Shown: positions 7,479 through 15,417 of the stretch, one piece after another
Numbering within the stretch: the stretch's first letter is position 1
How the letters are laid out: each line of letters begins with the position of its first letter
From: Pullichristensenella sp963930055
GTDB lineage: Bacteria > Bacillota > Clostridia > Christensenellales > Aristaeellaceae
Length of the DNA: 64,000 nucleotides
Direction: 5' to 3'
Assembly (NCBI GenBank): GCA_963930055.1
Contig: CAWVKS010000009.1
Location: forward strand, 186,001 to 250,000
Position numbers and translations under genes: made by a program
The notes under the pieces: generated by a model
What the model saw: only the letters and a program-made list of their open reading frames with translations
The model's database searches: none
What the model was told of the DNA's origin: nothing

Positions 7479-8615
7479 ATGAAAAAGGTTTTGAATGTCG
7501 CTTTGATCGGCGGTGGGTTCATGGGAAAGGCCCACGCGAACGCCTGGCGAAAAGTGAACACATTCTTTGACGCGCCGTTCAAGGCGCACCTGAAGGTCGT
7601 GGCCGGGGAAGCGAGCGCCCCGCTGGAGGCCTTTGCCGCCAATTGGGAGATTGACGAAGTCTCCTACGACTGGAAGGAAGTTGTCGCGCGCAAGGACATC
7701 GACATCGTCGATATCGTCACCCCCACATTCCTGCATGCGGAAATGGCCATCGCCGCCGCGCAGAACGGCAAGCACGTGCTCTGCGAAAAGCCCTGCGCCC
7801 TGACTTACGCCCAATGCGCCGAAATGGCCGCGGCGGCCAAAAAAGCGGGCGTGGTCAGCTACCTGAACCACAACTACCGCCGTGTGCCGGCCATCGCCTA
7901 TGCCCGCCAGCTGATTGGCGAGGGGCGCATCGGCGAGGTATTGCAGTGGAACGGGACGTACTTCCAGGATTGGCTCCTCAGCCCGGACACGCCGATGGGC
8001 TGGCAGATGAGCGCCCATACCAGCGGCGGCGGCGCGCTGTACGACCTGGGCAGCCACGCGGTGGATCTGGTGCGCTTCCTGGTGGGTGAGCCTACGGGCG
8101 TGACCTCCGTGCAGCGCACTTATACCGCCCAGCGGCGCATCCCGGGGCAAGACGGCGCCATGGGCGCTGTCGATGTGGACGACGCGGCCTTCCTCCTCCT
8201 TGAATTTGAGGGCAGGGCCATGGCCAGCGTCGAGGTCAGCCGCGTGGCGGCGGGCTGCAAAAACAATAACAGCTTTGAGCTCTACGGCACGAAAGGCGCC
8301 CTGCGCTTTGATTTCCTGCGCATGAACGAATTGCAGTTTTACGACAACACGCTCCCTGCCGGCGAACGCGGGTATCGCACCATACTCGCCATGGAGGACA
8401 CGCACCCCTACATGAAGAACTGGTGGCCCTGCGGGCACGTCATCGGCTTTGAACACACGTTCGTCAACGCCTTCAACGACGTGCTGGAAGCCATCGCCGG
8501 CAAGCGCGCGCTGACGCCCAATTTTGAGGATGGCGCGAAGATCCTGCGCATCCTCCAGGCCTCCCAGAAATCCTCCGCCGAAGGGCGCAGGGTCGCGGTG
8601 GAAGAAATTTTCTGA
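7479..8615 (+). CDS. Gfo/Idh/MocA family oxidoreductase
   Basis: A 378-residue NAD(P)-dependent sugar oxidoreductase. It has a Rossmann motif GGGFMG (11-16), the family EKP motif with catalytic Lys104 (LCEKPCAL) and the GALYDLGSHAVDL segment carrying the catalytic Asp/His pair. It probably oxidises a hydroxyl of a cyclic polyol, sugar or sugar phosphate. I chose ATG 7479 because the conserved N terminus begins there and AAAGG precedes it; in-frame ATGs at 7458 and 7467 are possible. It follows the AGE gene within the operon. A remnant of a second family member survives at 5262-5333. Confidence 0.92.
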   Translation: MKKVLNVALIGGGFMGKAHANAWRKVNTFFDAPFKAHLKVVAGEASAPLEAFAANWEIDEVSYDWKEVVARKDIDIVDIVTPTFLHAEMAIAAAQNGKHVLCEKPCALTYAQCAEMAAAAKKAGVVSYLNHNYRRVPAIAYARQLIGEGRIGEVLQWNGTYFQDWLLSPDTPMGWQMSAHTSGGGALYDLGSHAVDLVRFLVGEPTGVTSVQRTYTAQRRIPGQDGAMGAVDVDDAAFLLLEFEGRAMASVEVSRVAAGCKNNNSFELYGTKGALRFDFLRMNELQFYDNTLPAGERGYRTILAMEDTHPYMKNWWPCGHVIGFEHTFVNAFNDVLEAIAGKRALTPNFEDGAKILRILQASQKSSAEGRRVAVEEIF

Positions 8616-8724
8616 CCGCGGCAGGCAGGAGTCGGCCAAAACGGCGCGAATATGAAGAATGCCCCCTGCCCATCCCCGGTTGGCAGGGGGCGGCAACTTT
8701 GTCCTATACGAAAGGAGAAAAGAA

Positions 8725-9771
8725 TTGAACGACCCAAAAAACACCGCTTTTGTATTGACCGCGCTGAACGTATTGGAAAAGCGCGAAGCCGGCATGCCGG
8801 AGGTGGGCGCGGGGGACGTGCTCATCAAGCTCGAGGCGGTCGGCGTGTGCGGCAGCGACGTGCACTATTATCAGCACGGCGTGGTCGGTGACTTTAAAGT
8901 GACCTTCCCCTTCATCCTTGGCCATGAATGCGCCGGCACTGTCGTCGAGGTGGGCGCGGGCGTGCGCGGCGTCCATGTGGGCGACCGCGTGGCCGTAGAG
9001 CCTGGCGTACCCTGCGGCAAATGCGAGATGTGCCGCACGGGCCACTACAACCTCTGCCCGGACGTAAAGTTCCTCGCTACGCCGCCTTACGACGGCTGCC
9101 TGATGGAATACCTGGCGTTTCCAGCGGAGTACGTCTACAAACTGCCGGAGAACATGACCGCGGAAATGGGCGCGCTGGTCGAGCCCACGGCCATCGGCAT
9201 GAACGCCGCGCTGACGGGCGGCGTCAAGACCGGCGATACGGTGGTCATCTTTGGCGCTGGCTGCATCGGCCTGGTGTCGCTGCTGGCGGCCAAGGCCGCC
9301 GGGGCCGCCCGCGCGGTGGTGGTGGACCTGCTGCCGCTGCGGCTTGCAAAGGCGCTGGAGCTGGGCGCCGACGCCGTAGTGGATTCGTCGCAGGCGGATC
9401 TTGATGAGCGCCTGCGCCAGGCCTGCGAGGGCAGGGGCGCGGATGTGGTGCTGGACTGTGCGGGCGTAAACCCAACGATCCGCGCCGCCGTGCAAATCGC
9501 CCGCCCCGCCGCCGCCATCGTCATCGTCGGCATGGGTGCGAACGAGATCTCCGGCGTGCCCCTGGGGCCGATCAGCACCAAGGAGCTGCGCATTACTTCC
9601 CTGTTCCGCTATAAGAACCTCTACCCCCGCACGATCGCGGCCATCGCCAGCGGCAAGCTCGACGTTTCCGGCATCGTCTCCAAGCGCTTTGCTTTCGACG
9701 AAACGCCGGAGGCCTTCGCCTCCGCCGCCAACGACGCGGCCAACACGGTCAAGAACATGATCTGCTACTGA
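8725..9771 (+). CDS. Zinc-dependent medium-chain dehydrogenase (sorbitol/threonine dehydrogenase type)
   Basis: A 348-residue polyol or sugar dehydrogenase. Catalytic zinc ligands are Cys42 (VCGSDVHYY), His67/Glu68 (GHEC) and Glu153; the structural zinc site is Cys97, 100, 103 and 111 (PCGKCEMCRTGHYNLC). The NAD fold is marked by GAGCIG (177-182). YY after GSDVH is typical of sorbitol/xylitol/iditol dehydrogenases. The start is TTG 8725, with AAGGAG about 9 nt upstream and no better ATG near the conserved N terminus. It closes the operon that starts at 4622; two hairpins and a repeat element follow. Confidence 0.92.
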   Translation: MNDPKNTAFVLTALNVLEKREAGMPEVGAGDVLIKLEAVGVCGSDVHYYQHGVVGDFKVTFPFILGHECAGTVVEVGAGVRGVHVGDRVAVEPGVPCGKCEMCRTGHYNLCPDVKFLATPPYDGCLMEYLAFPAEYVYKLPENMTAEMGALVEPTAIGMNAALTGGVKTGDTVVIFGAGCIGLVSLLAAKAAGAARAVVVDLLPLRLAKALELGADAVVDSSQADLDERLRQACEGRGADVVLDCAGVNPTIRAAVQIARPAAAIVIVGMGANEISGVPLGPISTKELRITSLFRYKNLYPRTIAAIASGKLDVSGIVSKRFAFDETPEAFASAANDAANTVKNMICY

Positions 9772-9776
9772 TTGGC

Positions 9777-9808
9777 GTCAGGGGGCGTCAAAAGCGCCGC
9801 CCCCTGAC
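9777..9808 (+). other. Hairpin after the dehydrogenase gene
   Basis: GTCAGGGGGCG (9777-9787) pairs with CGCCCCCTGAC (9798-9808). No T tract follows directly. A complete terminator stem-loop begins 11 nt later. Confidence 0.6.
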
Positions 9809-9819
9809 CAACGGCAAAA

Positions 9820-9851
9820 AACCGCTTCCGCGGCCTTGCGCGGAAGCGGTT
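9820..9851. repeat. Left copy of duplicated terminator stem-loop, repeat copy 1
   Basis: A 32-bp hairpin with 13-bp arms (AACCGCTTCCGCG at 9820-9832) preceded by an A run but followed directly by the element instead of T residues. It is identical base for base to 10204-10235 on the other side. The A run upstream makes it a terminator for the minus strand. Confidence 0.85.
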
Positions 9852-10203
9852 CAGGATGTTGACAAAGTGGGCAGACTGGCAGAGCGTTGAGAAAGCCTGC
9901 AAGCCAAGGAAGCTGTACTTGCAGCCAAGGGAGCTTACTTAGACGTAAGTGACCGCAGGATGCAAGTGCAGCTGACGAGGAAATTTTGCCGGCGGCAAAA
10001 TTTGTCGCCGGGGCGTTTTTGCCGATCTTTGATCGTCAAAAACGGTCGCCATAGGCGACTTGCAAGCCTTTGGGCTTGCAACCTTGCGACTGGATTTGAC
10101 GATCCCAAAGGGCTCGACAAATCCACCGCAGGAAGCAAAAATCGCTTCTGATTTTTTGTATATCAGAGCGATTTTTGCGGTTGTAGGCTTTGTCAGCGCT
10201 CTG
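9852..10203 (+). mobile_element. Terminator-nested repeat element, copy 1 (352 bp, with internal 151-bp insert)
   Basis: Non-coding element matching 27450-27646 and, inverted, 37712-37912. The ends are CAGGATGTTGACAAAG and, read inward from the right, CAGAGCGCTGACAAAG: a 16-bp terminal inverted repeat with 4 mismatches. Arms 9880-9902 and 10181-10203 form a 23-bp closing stem. Inside lie hairpin 1 (9911-9926 with 9958-9973, topped by CTTAC/GTAAG at 9934-9938 and 9945-9949) and hairpin 2 (10135-10152 with 10162-10178). An extra block at 9978-10128 is absent from the other copies; without it the core is 201 bp. No transposase or credible ORF is present; short frames across it are translations of the repeat. 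It lies between convergent genes. Confidence 0.85.
9978..10128. repeat. Nested array of five hairpins inside repeat copy 1
   Basis: A 151-bp block found only in this copy. Consecutive dyads are 9981-9990/9994-10003, 10015-10027/10031-10043, 10045-10050/10054-10059, 10060-10068/10073-10081 and 10094-10106/10110-10122, nearly all with 3-4 nt loops (GGC, TTT, ATA, TTTG, AAA). Dyads 2 and 5 share the core G-x-CGATC. AGGAA occurs at the left edge of the block and again just past its right edge, suggesting a separate insertion with a short target repeat. Confidence 0.6.
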
Positions 10204-10240
10204 AACCGCTTCCGCGGCCTTGCGCGGAAGCGGTTTTTTG
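10204..10240 (+). terminator. Right copy of duplicated terminator stem-loop with T tract, repeat copy 1
   Basis: 10204-10235 repeats the hairpin of 9820-9851 exactly and is followed by TTTTG. Removing the element plus one stem-loop restores an A-run/hairpin/T-run bidirectional terminator between the convergent genes ending at 9771 and 10255. Confidence 0.85.
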
Positions 10241-10254
10241 TCGGGCCGCCGGCC

Positions 10255-11325
10255 TTACACCGGCTCGGGGAGCATCAGGTCGCGCAGGAGCAGCACGCCC
10301 TTTTCATAGACGGAGGTGAAGTAGCGCAGCGTGAGGATGACCGGCGGGAAGGCGTCGAAATCCGCGGGGGCGAGGCTTCCGGGGGTCATGGCCTGCACAA
10401 AGGGCGCAAGGCGCATCAGCTGCCGCATATAGCGCTCCGGCACGGGCGCGCCGATGTTGTCGGCGATGGGCACGTCGCAATGTTCAAAGCGCCGCTGCCA
10501 CTTGCAGGGGATGGTCATAATGAGGTCGCCGCCCATGAAGGCCGACCAGTGGCGGTGGTGGCGGTAGTAGGCCACGAGCATGCGCGTGCGCAGGCCGCGC
10601 TGCCTGTAAAGCCCGTAGACGCGCTTGGCCACGGCCTCGCCGGCGTAGGTGAACGCCTCGGGGTCGAGCACCTGGTTTGTGGCGTCGGCATAGCGCTTGA
10701 GCCAGTCCTCCTGCATGCCCAGCAGCACGGCGCAGACGGGGTTTATGCAGCGCGTTTCCAGCCCTTCCGCCTCGCGGCGGGCGAGACCGCGCTCCATGGC
10801 CTCGGCGGCGGCGAGCGCCTGGTCGGCGCTGAAGCAGAGCGTGGCCATGACGCTGATGCCGCGATAGGTGGCCTCCTCCATGGCGGCGATGCCGGCGGCC
10901 GTGCAGGGGATCTTGACCTGCATGTTCGGCCCCAGCGCGTGCACCTCTTCCGCCATGCGCAGCATCTTTTCCGCGCTGCGGTAGTCGTATACGGACACCT
11001 GGATGGCGAAGCGCCCCCGGCGCGGGTCGCCCTTCCGCCATTCGGGCAGCATGCAGCCGCTGCGCTGGCGGCCCATCTCCAGCGTCCATTTCCAGGCGAT
11101 CTCCCGCTCGTCGGCGGCGGGGTTTTCGCGGATCAGCGTTTGCAGCAGCGGCTTCTGTTCCACGAATTCGTCGCAGAGCATGTGGCCGACCCAGGTGGGG
11201 CTGGTGGTAACGCCCCGGCAATGGTGGGCGACGGCGTATTCATGGTCGCGGACGCTGAACGAATCCATCCAGATATCCGTCTGCGGGAATGTCTCCGCGC
11301 AGATCTCAAGTTTGGTCTTTTCCAT
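10255..11325 (-). CDS. Transaldolase-like aldolase
   Basis: A 356-residue protein with transaldolase family features: TTSPTW (40-45, the TTNPS counterpart), Schiff-base lysine Lys138 in MQVKIPCT, and VMATLCFSADQA (159-170) matching the TLIFS/A-QA strand. It probably cleaves or transfers a dihydroxyacetone unit from a ketose phosphate. ATG 11325 is favoured (GGAG 8 nt upstream) over ATG 11331. It overlaps the AraC gene by 20 nt and is the last gene of the nine-gene sugar operon. The C-terminal 100 residues look divergent from standard transaldolases, so the donor may be unusual (inference). Confidence 0.78.
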   Translation of the reverse strand: MEKTKLEICAETFPQTDIWMDSFSVRDHEYAVAHHCRGVTTSPTWVGHMLCDEFVEQKPLLQTLIRENPAADEREIAWKWTLEMGRQRSGCMLPEWRKGDPRRGRFAIQVSVYDYRSAEKMLRMAEEVHALGPNMQVKIPCTAAGIAAMEEATYRGISVMATLCFSADQALAAAEAMERGLARREAEGLETRCINPVCAVLLGMQEDWLKRYADATNQVLDPEAFTYAGEAVAKRVYGLYRQRGLRTRMLVAYYRHHRHWSAFMGGDLIMTIPCKWQRRFEHCDVPIADNIGAPVPERYMRQLMRLAPFVQAMTPGSLAPADFDAFPPVILTLRYFTSVYEKGVLLLRDLMLPEPV

Positions 11326-12355
11326 GTTCATATCTCCAATAGCCGCTCAGGGGCAGGCAGTCGTCCTCCCCCTTGAACGCAGAATGGTTGGTCAAAACGC
11401 GCTTGCGGAATTCCTTCGGGGAGACACCGAACTGCCTCCGAAAAATGCGTTCAAAGTGTTCATATGAATTATAACCCACTTCTTCGCAAATTTGCAAGAT
11501 GGTTTTGTCCTGATTGAGCAAAAAAACAATGGCATGGCGCATGCGCACATTGCGCGTATATTCGCTGATGGTGCAGCCCACCGTCTGGCGGAAGATGCTG
11601 CTCAAATAATTGGGCGACAGGTGCACGTACTGGGAGATATCCTTGAGCGTCAGCGCGCGGGCAAAATTCTTGCGGATGTAGGCCATCGCCTGGATCACCG
11701 CGTTTGCCGATACCGTCTGCCGCACTTCCCCCCGGCCCTGCTGCGTCTGTTCCCGCACCAGGCGCTCCAACTTGATGAGTATCTGCTGCAAAAGGCCGTT
11801 CATCGCCTTGGCGCGGAACAGTTCGCCGTGCCTGTATTCCCAGTCCAGGTCGATAAAATCCTGCAGTACGGACGGGCGCAGCTCTTCCGGCAGGAACACC
11901 TGGCGGACGGTATTGTTTTGGAAGATCATGTTGAACATATCCCGGTCGAGCAGCGTTTCCGGGAATTTCACACTGAATACATAGGGATAATCGTTGGGAT
12001 TGACGTGGATCTCGTGAAAATCCGTGGGCAGGAGCAGGTGCAGGGAACCGGCGGAAAAGGGGACGATCTGCTGGTTGAGATAGTGCACGCCATCCCCTGA
12101 CGAAACATACTCCAGCTCGAGGAAATCGTGCCAGTGCATGTTGATGTCCTCTTTGAGATACCGGGCGATCACCGATACCTCGTGCGGAGGAGACAGGTAT
12201 TCGTCCAATGTGACCAGGTACGGCCCGGCATAGCTGTCGTATTTTTTCTTGCCGGGCCGTTCCCACGGCGCGAATATGTTGGAGGCGTTGCCGATCCCCA
12301 ATTTCCTGCGCTGGTTTTCATCCACCCTGGGCAATTGGGAAAAGTCGTCTAGCAT
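11306..12355 (-). CDS. AraC-family transcriptional regulator
   Basis: About 349 residues. The N-terminal cupin-like sensing region contains INMHWHDFLELEYVSSG and DFHEIHVN, characteristic of sugar-sensing AraC proteins. The C-terminal double helix-turn-helix starts near AYIRKNFARALTLKDIS and includes HLSPNYLSSIFRQTVG, ISEYTRNVRMRHA and the family signature VGYNSYEHFERIFRRQFG. ATG 12355 gives the better spacing from AAGGAG (ATG 12358 is adjacent). It lies inside the minus-strand sugar operon, so it probably activates that operon, and possibly the divergent one, in response to the imported sugar. Confidence 0.93.
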   Translation of the reverse strand: MLDDFSQLPRVDENQRRKLGIGNASNIFAPWERPGKKKYDSYAGPYLVTLDEYLSPPHEVSVIARYLKEDINMHWHDFLELEYVSSGDGVHYLNQQIVPFSAGSLHLLLPTDFHEIHVNPNDYPYVFSVKFPETLLDRDMFNMIFQNNTVRQVFLPEELRPSVLQDFIDLDWEYRHGELFRAKAMNGLLQQILIKLERLVREQTQQGRGEVRQTVSANAVIQAMAYIRKNFARALTLKDISQYVHLSPNYLSSIFRQTVGCTISEYTRNVRMRHAIVFLLNQDKTILQICEEVGYNSYEHFERIFRRQFGVSPKEFRKRVLTNHSAFKGEDDCLPLSGYWRYEHGKDQT

Positions 12356-12435
12356 CATCTTCTCCTTATCATCCACGTTCCGGGCGTGGTCGTCGCGCCG
12401 CAAACCTGCCGTGTCTCCCCCGCCGCCATGCGCGC

Positions 12436-13380
12436 TCAGGCGCGCGGCATCGCTTCAGCCAGCGCCCGCACATAGAAGAGGCGGCCGGGCATGGTCGGCA
12501 TATACGACGACGGCACCCAGCGCGTCGGGCCGTAGCGCAACGTGACCCAAAGCGCGGGCGTATGCAGGGACACGCCGCGCTCCAGCGCGCGGTCCAGGCC
12601 GCCGATGGCATAGTCGCTCTGCAAAAACAGGCCGGGGCCGATGGTGTTGGCAAAGCAGGGCACGTCCGTAAAGCTGCCGCGGAAGCTGCTGATGGCGTTC
12701 TGTTCGATGCTCAGGGGATGCAGCTTGGCCCCGAGCCAATAGGGCGCCTTTTTCCAGCTTTCATCGGAATCGAATTCCTGTGCAAAGTGCGGCTCGCAGA
12801 ATGCGATGTGGAAATCCCTGCCGATGCCGTAGACGGTGACGAGACGCACGCCGCGCTTTTTCAGGGCGGCGATCTTCTCCGGGTAGAGCGGCAGGTTGTC
12901 GCGCGTGGCGAAGTTGCGCTGCGCCTGCGGCACGGTGAGCGCCCCGAGCGGCTCGTAAAACACGCGCTGCATCGTCCGCTTGAAGCTGCCGGGCTGCTCC
13001 TCGGGGAGCGTATTGCCCTGCGCGTCGCTCCATTCGTCCATGTTAAAGCAGTGCAGGTGGTCGCAGGGGATGTTCCACTCGCGCAGGAAGTACACCACCC
13101 ACGCATACATGCCCGTCGGCCCGACGGGCAGGATCATCGCCAACTCGCGCCCCTCATGGCGGGCCTGGGCGATCTGCCTGGCCATCTCATGCCCCATTTT
13201 GACGTTGAACGTGGCCACCGTGTCGCAGGGAACCGGCTGGAAGCCGTCGTTCCAGAAGGGTTGCCGCTCGGTCGCCTCGTCCGCGTCGTGCCGGCAGCAC
13301 TCCTGGATCTTCTCAAGATCCCAGCCCTTGGGATGGAAGCCCTCCATCAGGGAGCCTTTTAAGGTAGTGATCGTATCCAT
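12436..13380 (-). CDS. NagB-like glucosamine-6-phosphate deaminase/isomerase family protein
   Basis: A 314-residue protein of the NagB/RpiA fold. Recognisable elements are VGPTGMY (86-92, phosphate loop), FNMDEW with Asp115, and GIGRDFHIAFCEP (186-197) carrying Asp189, His191 and Glu196, equivalent to the catalytic Asp/His/Glu of NagB. Two normally fixed positions differ: DGH reads DFH and FNEP reads FCEP. It is also longer than classical NagB (about 260). It therefore probably acts on a related amino-sugar or keto-sugar phosphate. AAGGAG lies 7 nt before the start. It sits between the importer's binding-protein gene and the AraC gene. Confidence 0.82.
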   Translation of the reverse strand: MDTITTLKGSLMEGFHPKGWDLEKIQECCRHDADEATERQPFWNDGFQPVPCDTVATFNVKMGHEMARQIAQARHEGRELAMILPVGPTGMYAWVVYFLREWNIPCDHLHCFNMDEWSDAQGNTLPEEQPGSFKRTMQRVFYEPLGALTVPQAQRNFATRDNLPLYPEKIAALKKRGVRLVTVYGIGRDFHIAFCEPHFAQEFDSDESWKKAPYWLGAKLHPLSIEQNAISSFRGSFTDVPCFANTIGPGLFLQSDYAIGGLDRALERGVSLHTPALWVTLRYGPTRWVPSSYMPTMPGRLFYVRALAEAMPRA

Positions 13381-13407
13381 CGTCGCACTCCTTGCGTATG
13401 CATCGCT

Positions 13408-13438
13408 ACGGAAGCTGCCTGGGTGCGGCAGCTTCCGT
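13408..13438 (-). other. Hairpin downstream of the binding-protein gene
   Basis: Perfect 12-bp stem (13408-13419 with 13427-13438) around a 7-nt loop and without a T tract. It lies after the solute-binding-protein gene, where such hairpins usually stabilise its mRNA relative to distal genes. Confidence 0.6.
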
Positions 13439-13462
13439 GTCGGTCGTTTTCAGCGCATGCTG

Positions 13463-14392
13463 TTACATATACTCTTCGACGTTTTCCGCAGTGATGATCC
13501 AGCTGTCGAGGAGCAGGTTCTCAACGGTGTCGGCCTGGCCGGTGAGGCACTTCTCGGCGATCTTCAGGGCCTCCACGGCATAGCCTTCGGCATCCTGCTG
13601 GACGGTCGCCGCGAGGCTGCCATCCGCGACCGCCGCGATGCCGCCTTCAGAACCGTCGATGGAGAAGATGGTGATCTGGTCCTCCAGGCCGGCGGCCTTC
13701 ACCGCTTCGATGCAGCCCAGCGCCATATCGTCGCAGGCGGAGAGGATGACCTCAAGGCCGTCAATGGCCACGCACCAGTTCTGGGCGGCGGTCATGGCCT
13801 CGTTCTTGGACCAGTTGCACATCTCGGTGGCGCACATCTCGGCGCCGACTTCCTCGATGTAGTCGTTGAAGGCCTGGACGCGGTTGTCAGAGTGCCAGTT
13901 GCCGTCGATGCCGCGGGCGATGGCGATCTTGGTGCCTTCCTTGATGATGCCCTGCTCGATGGCGTACTGCATGACGAGCTCGCCCTGCTGATAGGGGTTG
14001 GCGTCCACGTAGTAGCTCTCGCCGTCATCTTCGATGTGGCCGGTGGTGACGATCACATACACGCCGTTCTCCACAGCGCGCTTGACGACCTCGACCGGCG
14101 CCACGGCGTCGTTCTGCTGGAAGATGATGCAGTCAAAGCCGGAGGTAACGCAGTTCTCGATCAGCGTGTTGGCCGTCTCCGTGTTCACTTCGCCATCGAA
14201 ATACTCGACCTCAAAGGTGTCGGCGTACTCGGGAGCGTGCTCCTGCACATATTCCATGACGGTCAGGCAGAACATGTCGGTATAGCCCTTGCAGATAAAC
14301 GCCACTTTGTAGGGCGCGCCGCCCTCTTCCGCCAAAGCCAGGGGGCAGAGGACAAGTGCGAGGGTGAGGAGCATTGCAAGCAGTTTCTTCAT
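13463..14392 (-). CDS. Sugar ABC transporter substrate-binding protein (RbsB type)
   Basis: A 309-residue exported binding protein. The signal peptide runs MKKLLAMLLTLALVLCP and ends near ALAEEGG. The mature part has the periplasmic-binding-protein type 1 pattern: KVAFICKG at the first strand, ENCVTSGFDCIIFQQND, VYVIVTTGHIEDD, GIDGNWHSDNRVQAF and the hinge region ILSACDDMALG. There is no lipobox, so anchoring is uncertain. The frame is open far upstream on this strand, but GGAGG before ATG 14392 fixes the start. It delivers sugar to the permease at 14437 and ATPase at 15414. CNWSKNEAM suggests a sugar-stacking tryptophan (inference). Confidence 0.92.
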   Translation of the reverse strand: MKKLLAMLLTLALVLCPLALAEEGGAPYKVAFICKGYTDMFCLTVMEYVQEHAPEYADTFEVEYFDGEVNTETANTLIENCVTSGFDCIIFQQNDAVAPVEVVKRAVENGVYVIVTTGHIEDDGESYYVDANPYQQGELVMQYAIEQGIIKEGTKIAIARGIDGNWHSDNRVQAFNDYIEEVGAEMCATEMCNWSKNEAMTAAQNWCVAIDGLEVILSACDDMALGCIEAVKAAGLEDQITIFSIDGSEGGIAAVADGSLAATVQQDAEGYAVEALKIAEKCLTGQADTVENLLLDSWIITAENVEEYM

Positions 14393-14436
14393 GTTGGTTC
14401 CTCCGTTCTGTATTTGTTTTCCCTTGCGGGATAACA

Positions 14437-15417
14437 TCAATTTTTCTTGGTGCCCTTGGTGACGATGTCGAGCACCACGGCAAGGACGATGATGAGGCCG
14501 GTAGTGATCATCTGCCAGTAGGATTGGACGAACTTGAGCTGCAGTATATTTTTGATGACCTGTATGATGACCGCGCCCACCAGGGAGCCGAACATCGTGC
14601 CCTGGCCGCCCGAAAGGCTGGCGCCGCCGATGATCGCCGCGGTGATGGCATCGAACTCCAGGCCGTCCGCCTCGCTGGGCTGGCCGCAGTTCAGGCGGCA
14701 CATGAACAGCAGGCCGGCGATGCCCACCAGCGCGCCGTGCACCAGATAGACCTTGACGATGGTCTTGCCGCGGTCGATGCCCGAGGCGATGGCAGCGTCC
14801 TCGTTGCCGCCGATGGCGTAGAGGTGGCGGCCCAGCCGCGTGCGCGTCAGGACGAACCAGGCAAAGGCGATGATGAGCAGCATAATGAGGATCGAATACG
14901 GCAAAAAGTCGCCGATCTTCCCCTGGCCAAGCATGGCGATTTCGCCGATGTTGTAGATGGGCTTGCCGTCCGTATAGAGGTAAACCGCGCCGCGCGCCGC
15001 CTTCATCATTGCCAGCGTGACGATGAAGGCCGGAGCCTTGAACTTGGCGATCACGAGGCCGACCAGGGCGTTGCAGAGCATGCCGACCGCCATCGCCACC
15101 AGGATCGCCAGCACGAACGCCAGCGCAATGGCCATGCCGCCCTCGGAAAGGTTCTTGAACGTGCCCACGCCGATACAGCCCGTCAGGGCGACCACGGAGC
15201 CGCCCGCCAGGTCCGTCTGCCCGGCGATGATGAGCATGGTGATGCCGCAGCACAGCACCGTCACGGAGGCCATCTGCATCAATATATTGACGATGTTGGT
15301 GATCTTATAGAAGTTCGACGTCAATATGCAGCAAACGGCCACGAGGACGACCAGGATCGCAAGTATGCCATACTTGTTGTAGAACGCAAGGATCCTTGAC
15401 TTGGTCTGGGTTTTCAT
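14437..15417 (-). CDS. Sugar ABC transporter permease (RbsC type)
   Basis: A 326-residue polytopic protein with about 8-10 membrane segments. Family hallmarks are GQTDLAGGSVVALTG near residue 70 (the ribose-permease IDLSVG-like turn), IYNIGEIAMLGQG and the cytoplasmic loop ending GGASLSGGQGTMFGSLVGA. It dimerises to form the channel used by the ATPase whose gene overlaps its start by four bases (ATGA). The coupling of ATPase, permease and binding protein in that order is the standard rbs arrangement. Confidence 0.95.
   Translation of the reverse strand: MKTQTKSRILAFYNKYGILAILVVLVAVCCILTSNFYKITNIVNILMQMASVTVLCCGITMLIIAGQTDLAGGSVVALTGCIGVGTFKNLSEGGMAIALAFVLAILVAMAVGMLCNALVGLVIAKFKAPAFIVTLAMMKAARGAVYLYTDGKPIYNIGEIAMLGQGKIGDFLPYSILIMLLIIAFAWFVLTRTRLGRHLYAIGGNEDAAIASGIDRGKTIVKVYLVHGALVGIAGLLFMCRLNCGQPSEADGLEFDAITAAIIGGASLSGGQGTMFGSLVGAVIIQVIKNILQLKFVQSYWQMITTGLIIVLAVVLDIVTKGTKKN

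Noticed and set aside
9978..10128. Possible CRISPR or integron attC array
   Set aside because: The dyads differ in sequence and length and are not separated by regular spacers; there are no cas or integrase genes.
10060..10200. Peptides such as KIASDFLYIRAIFAVVGFV, seen also in translations of repeat copy 3
   Set aside because: The similarity comes from translating the non-coding repeat element; it is confined to hairpin 2 and the element end, is not preserved as a frame in copy 2, and has no RBS.
9852..10203. Group II intron or complete insertion sequence
   Set aside because: Too short for an intron core; no reverse transcriptase or transposase frame, and duplicated flanks are not an intron feature.
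13463..15253. Single 596-codon protein on the minus strand
   Set aside because: Only the last 309 codons encode a binding protein with its own RBS and signal peptide; the upstream part is the permease gene read in the wrong frame.
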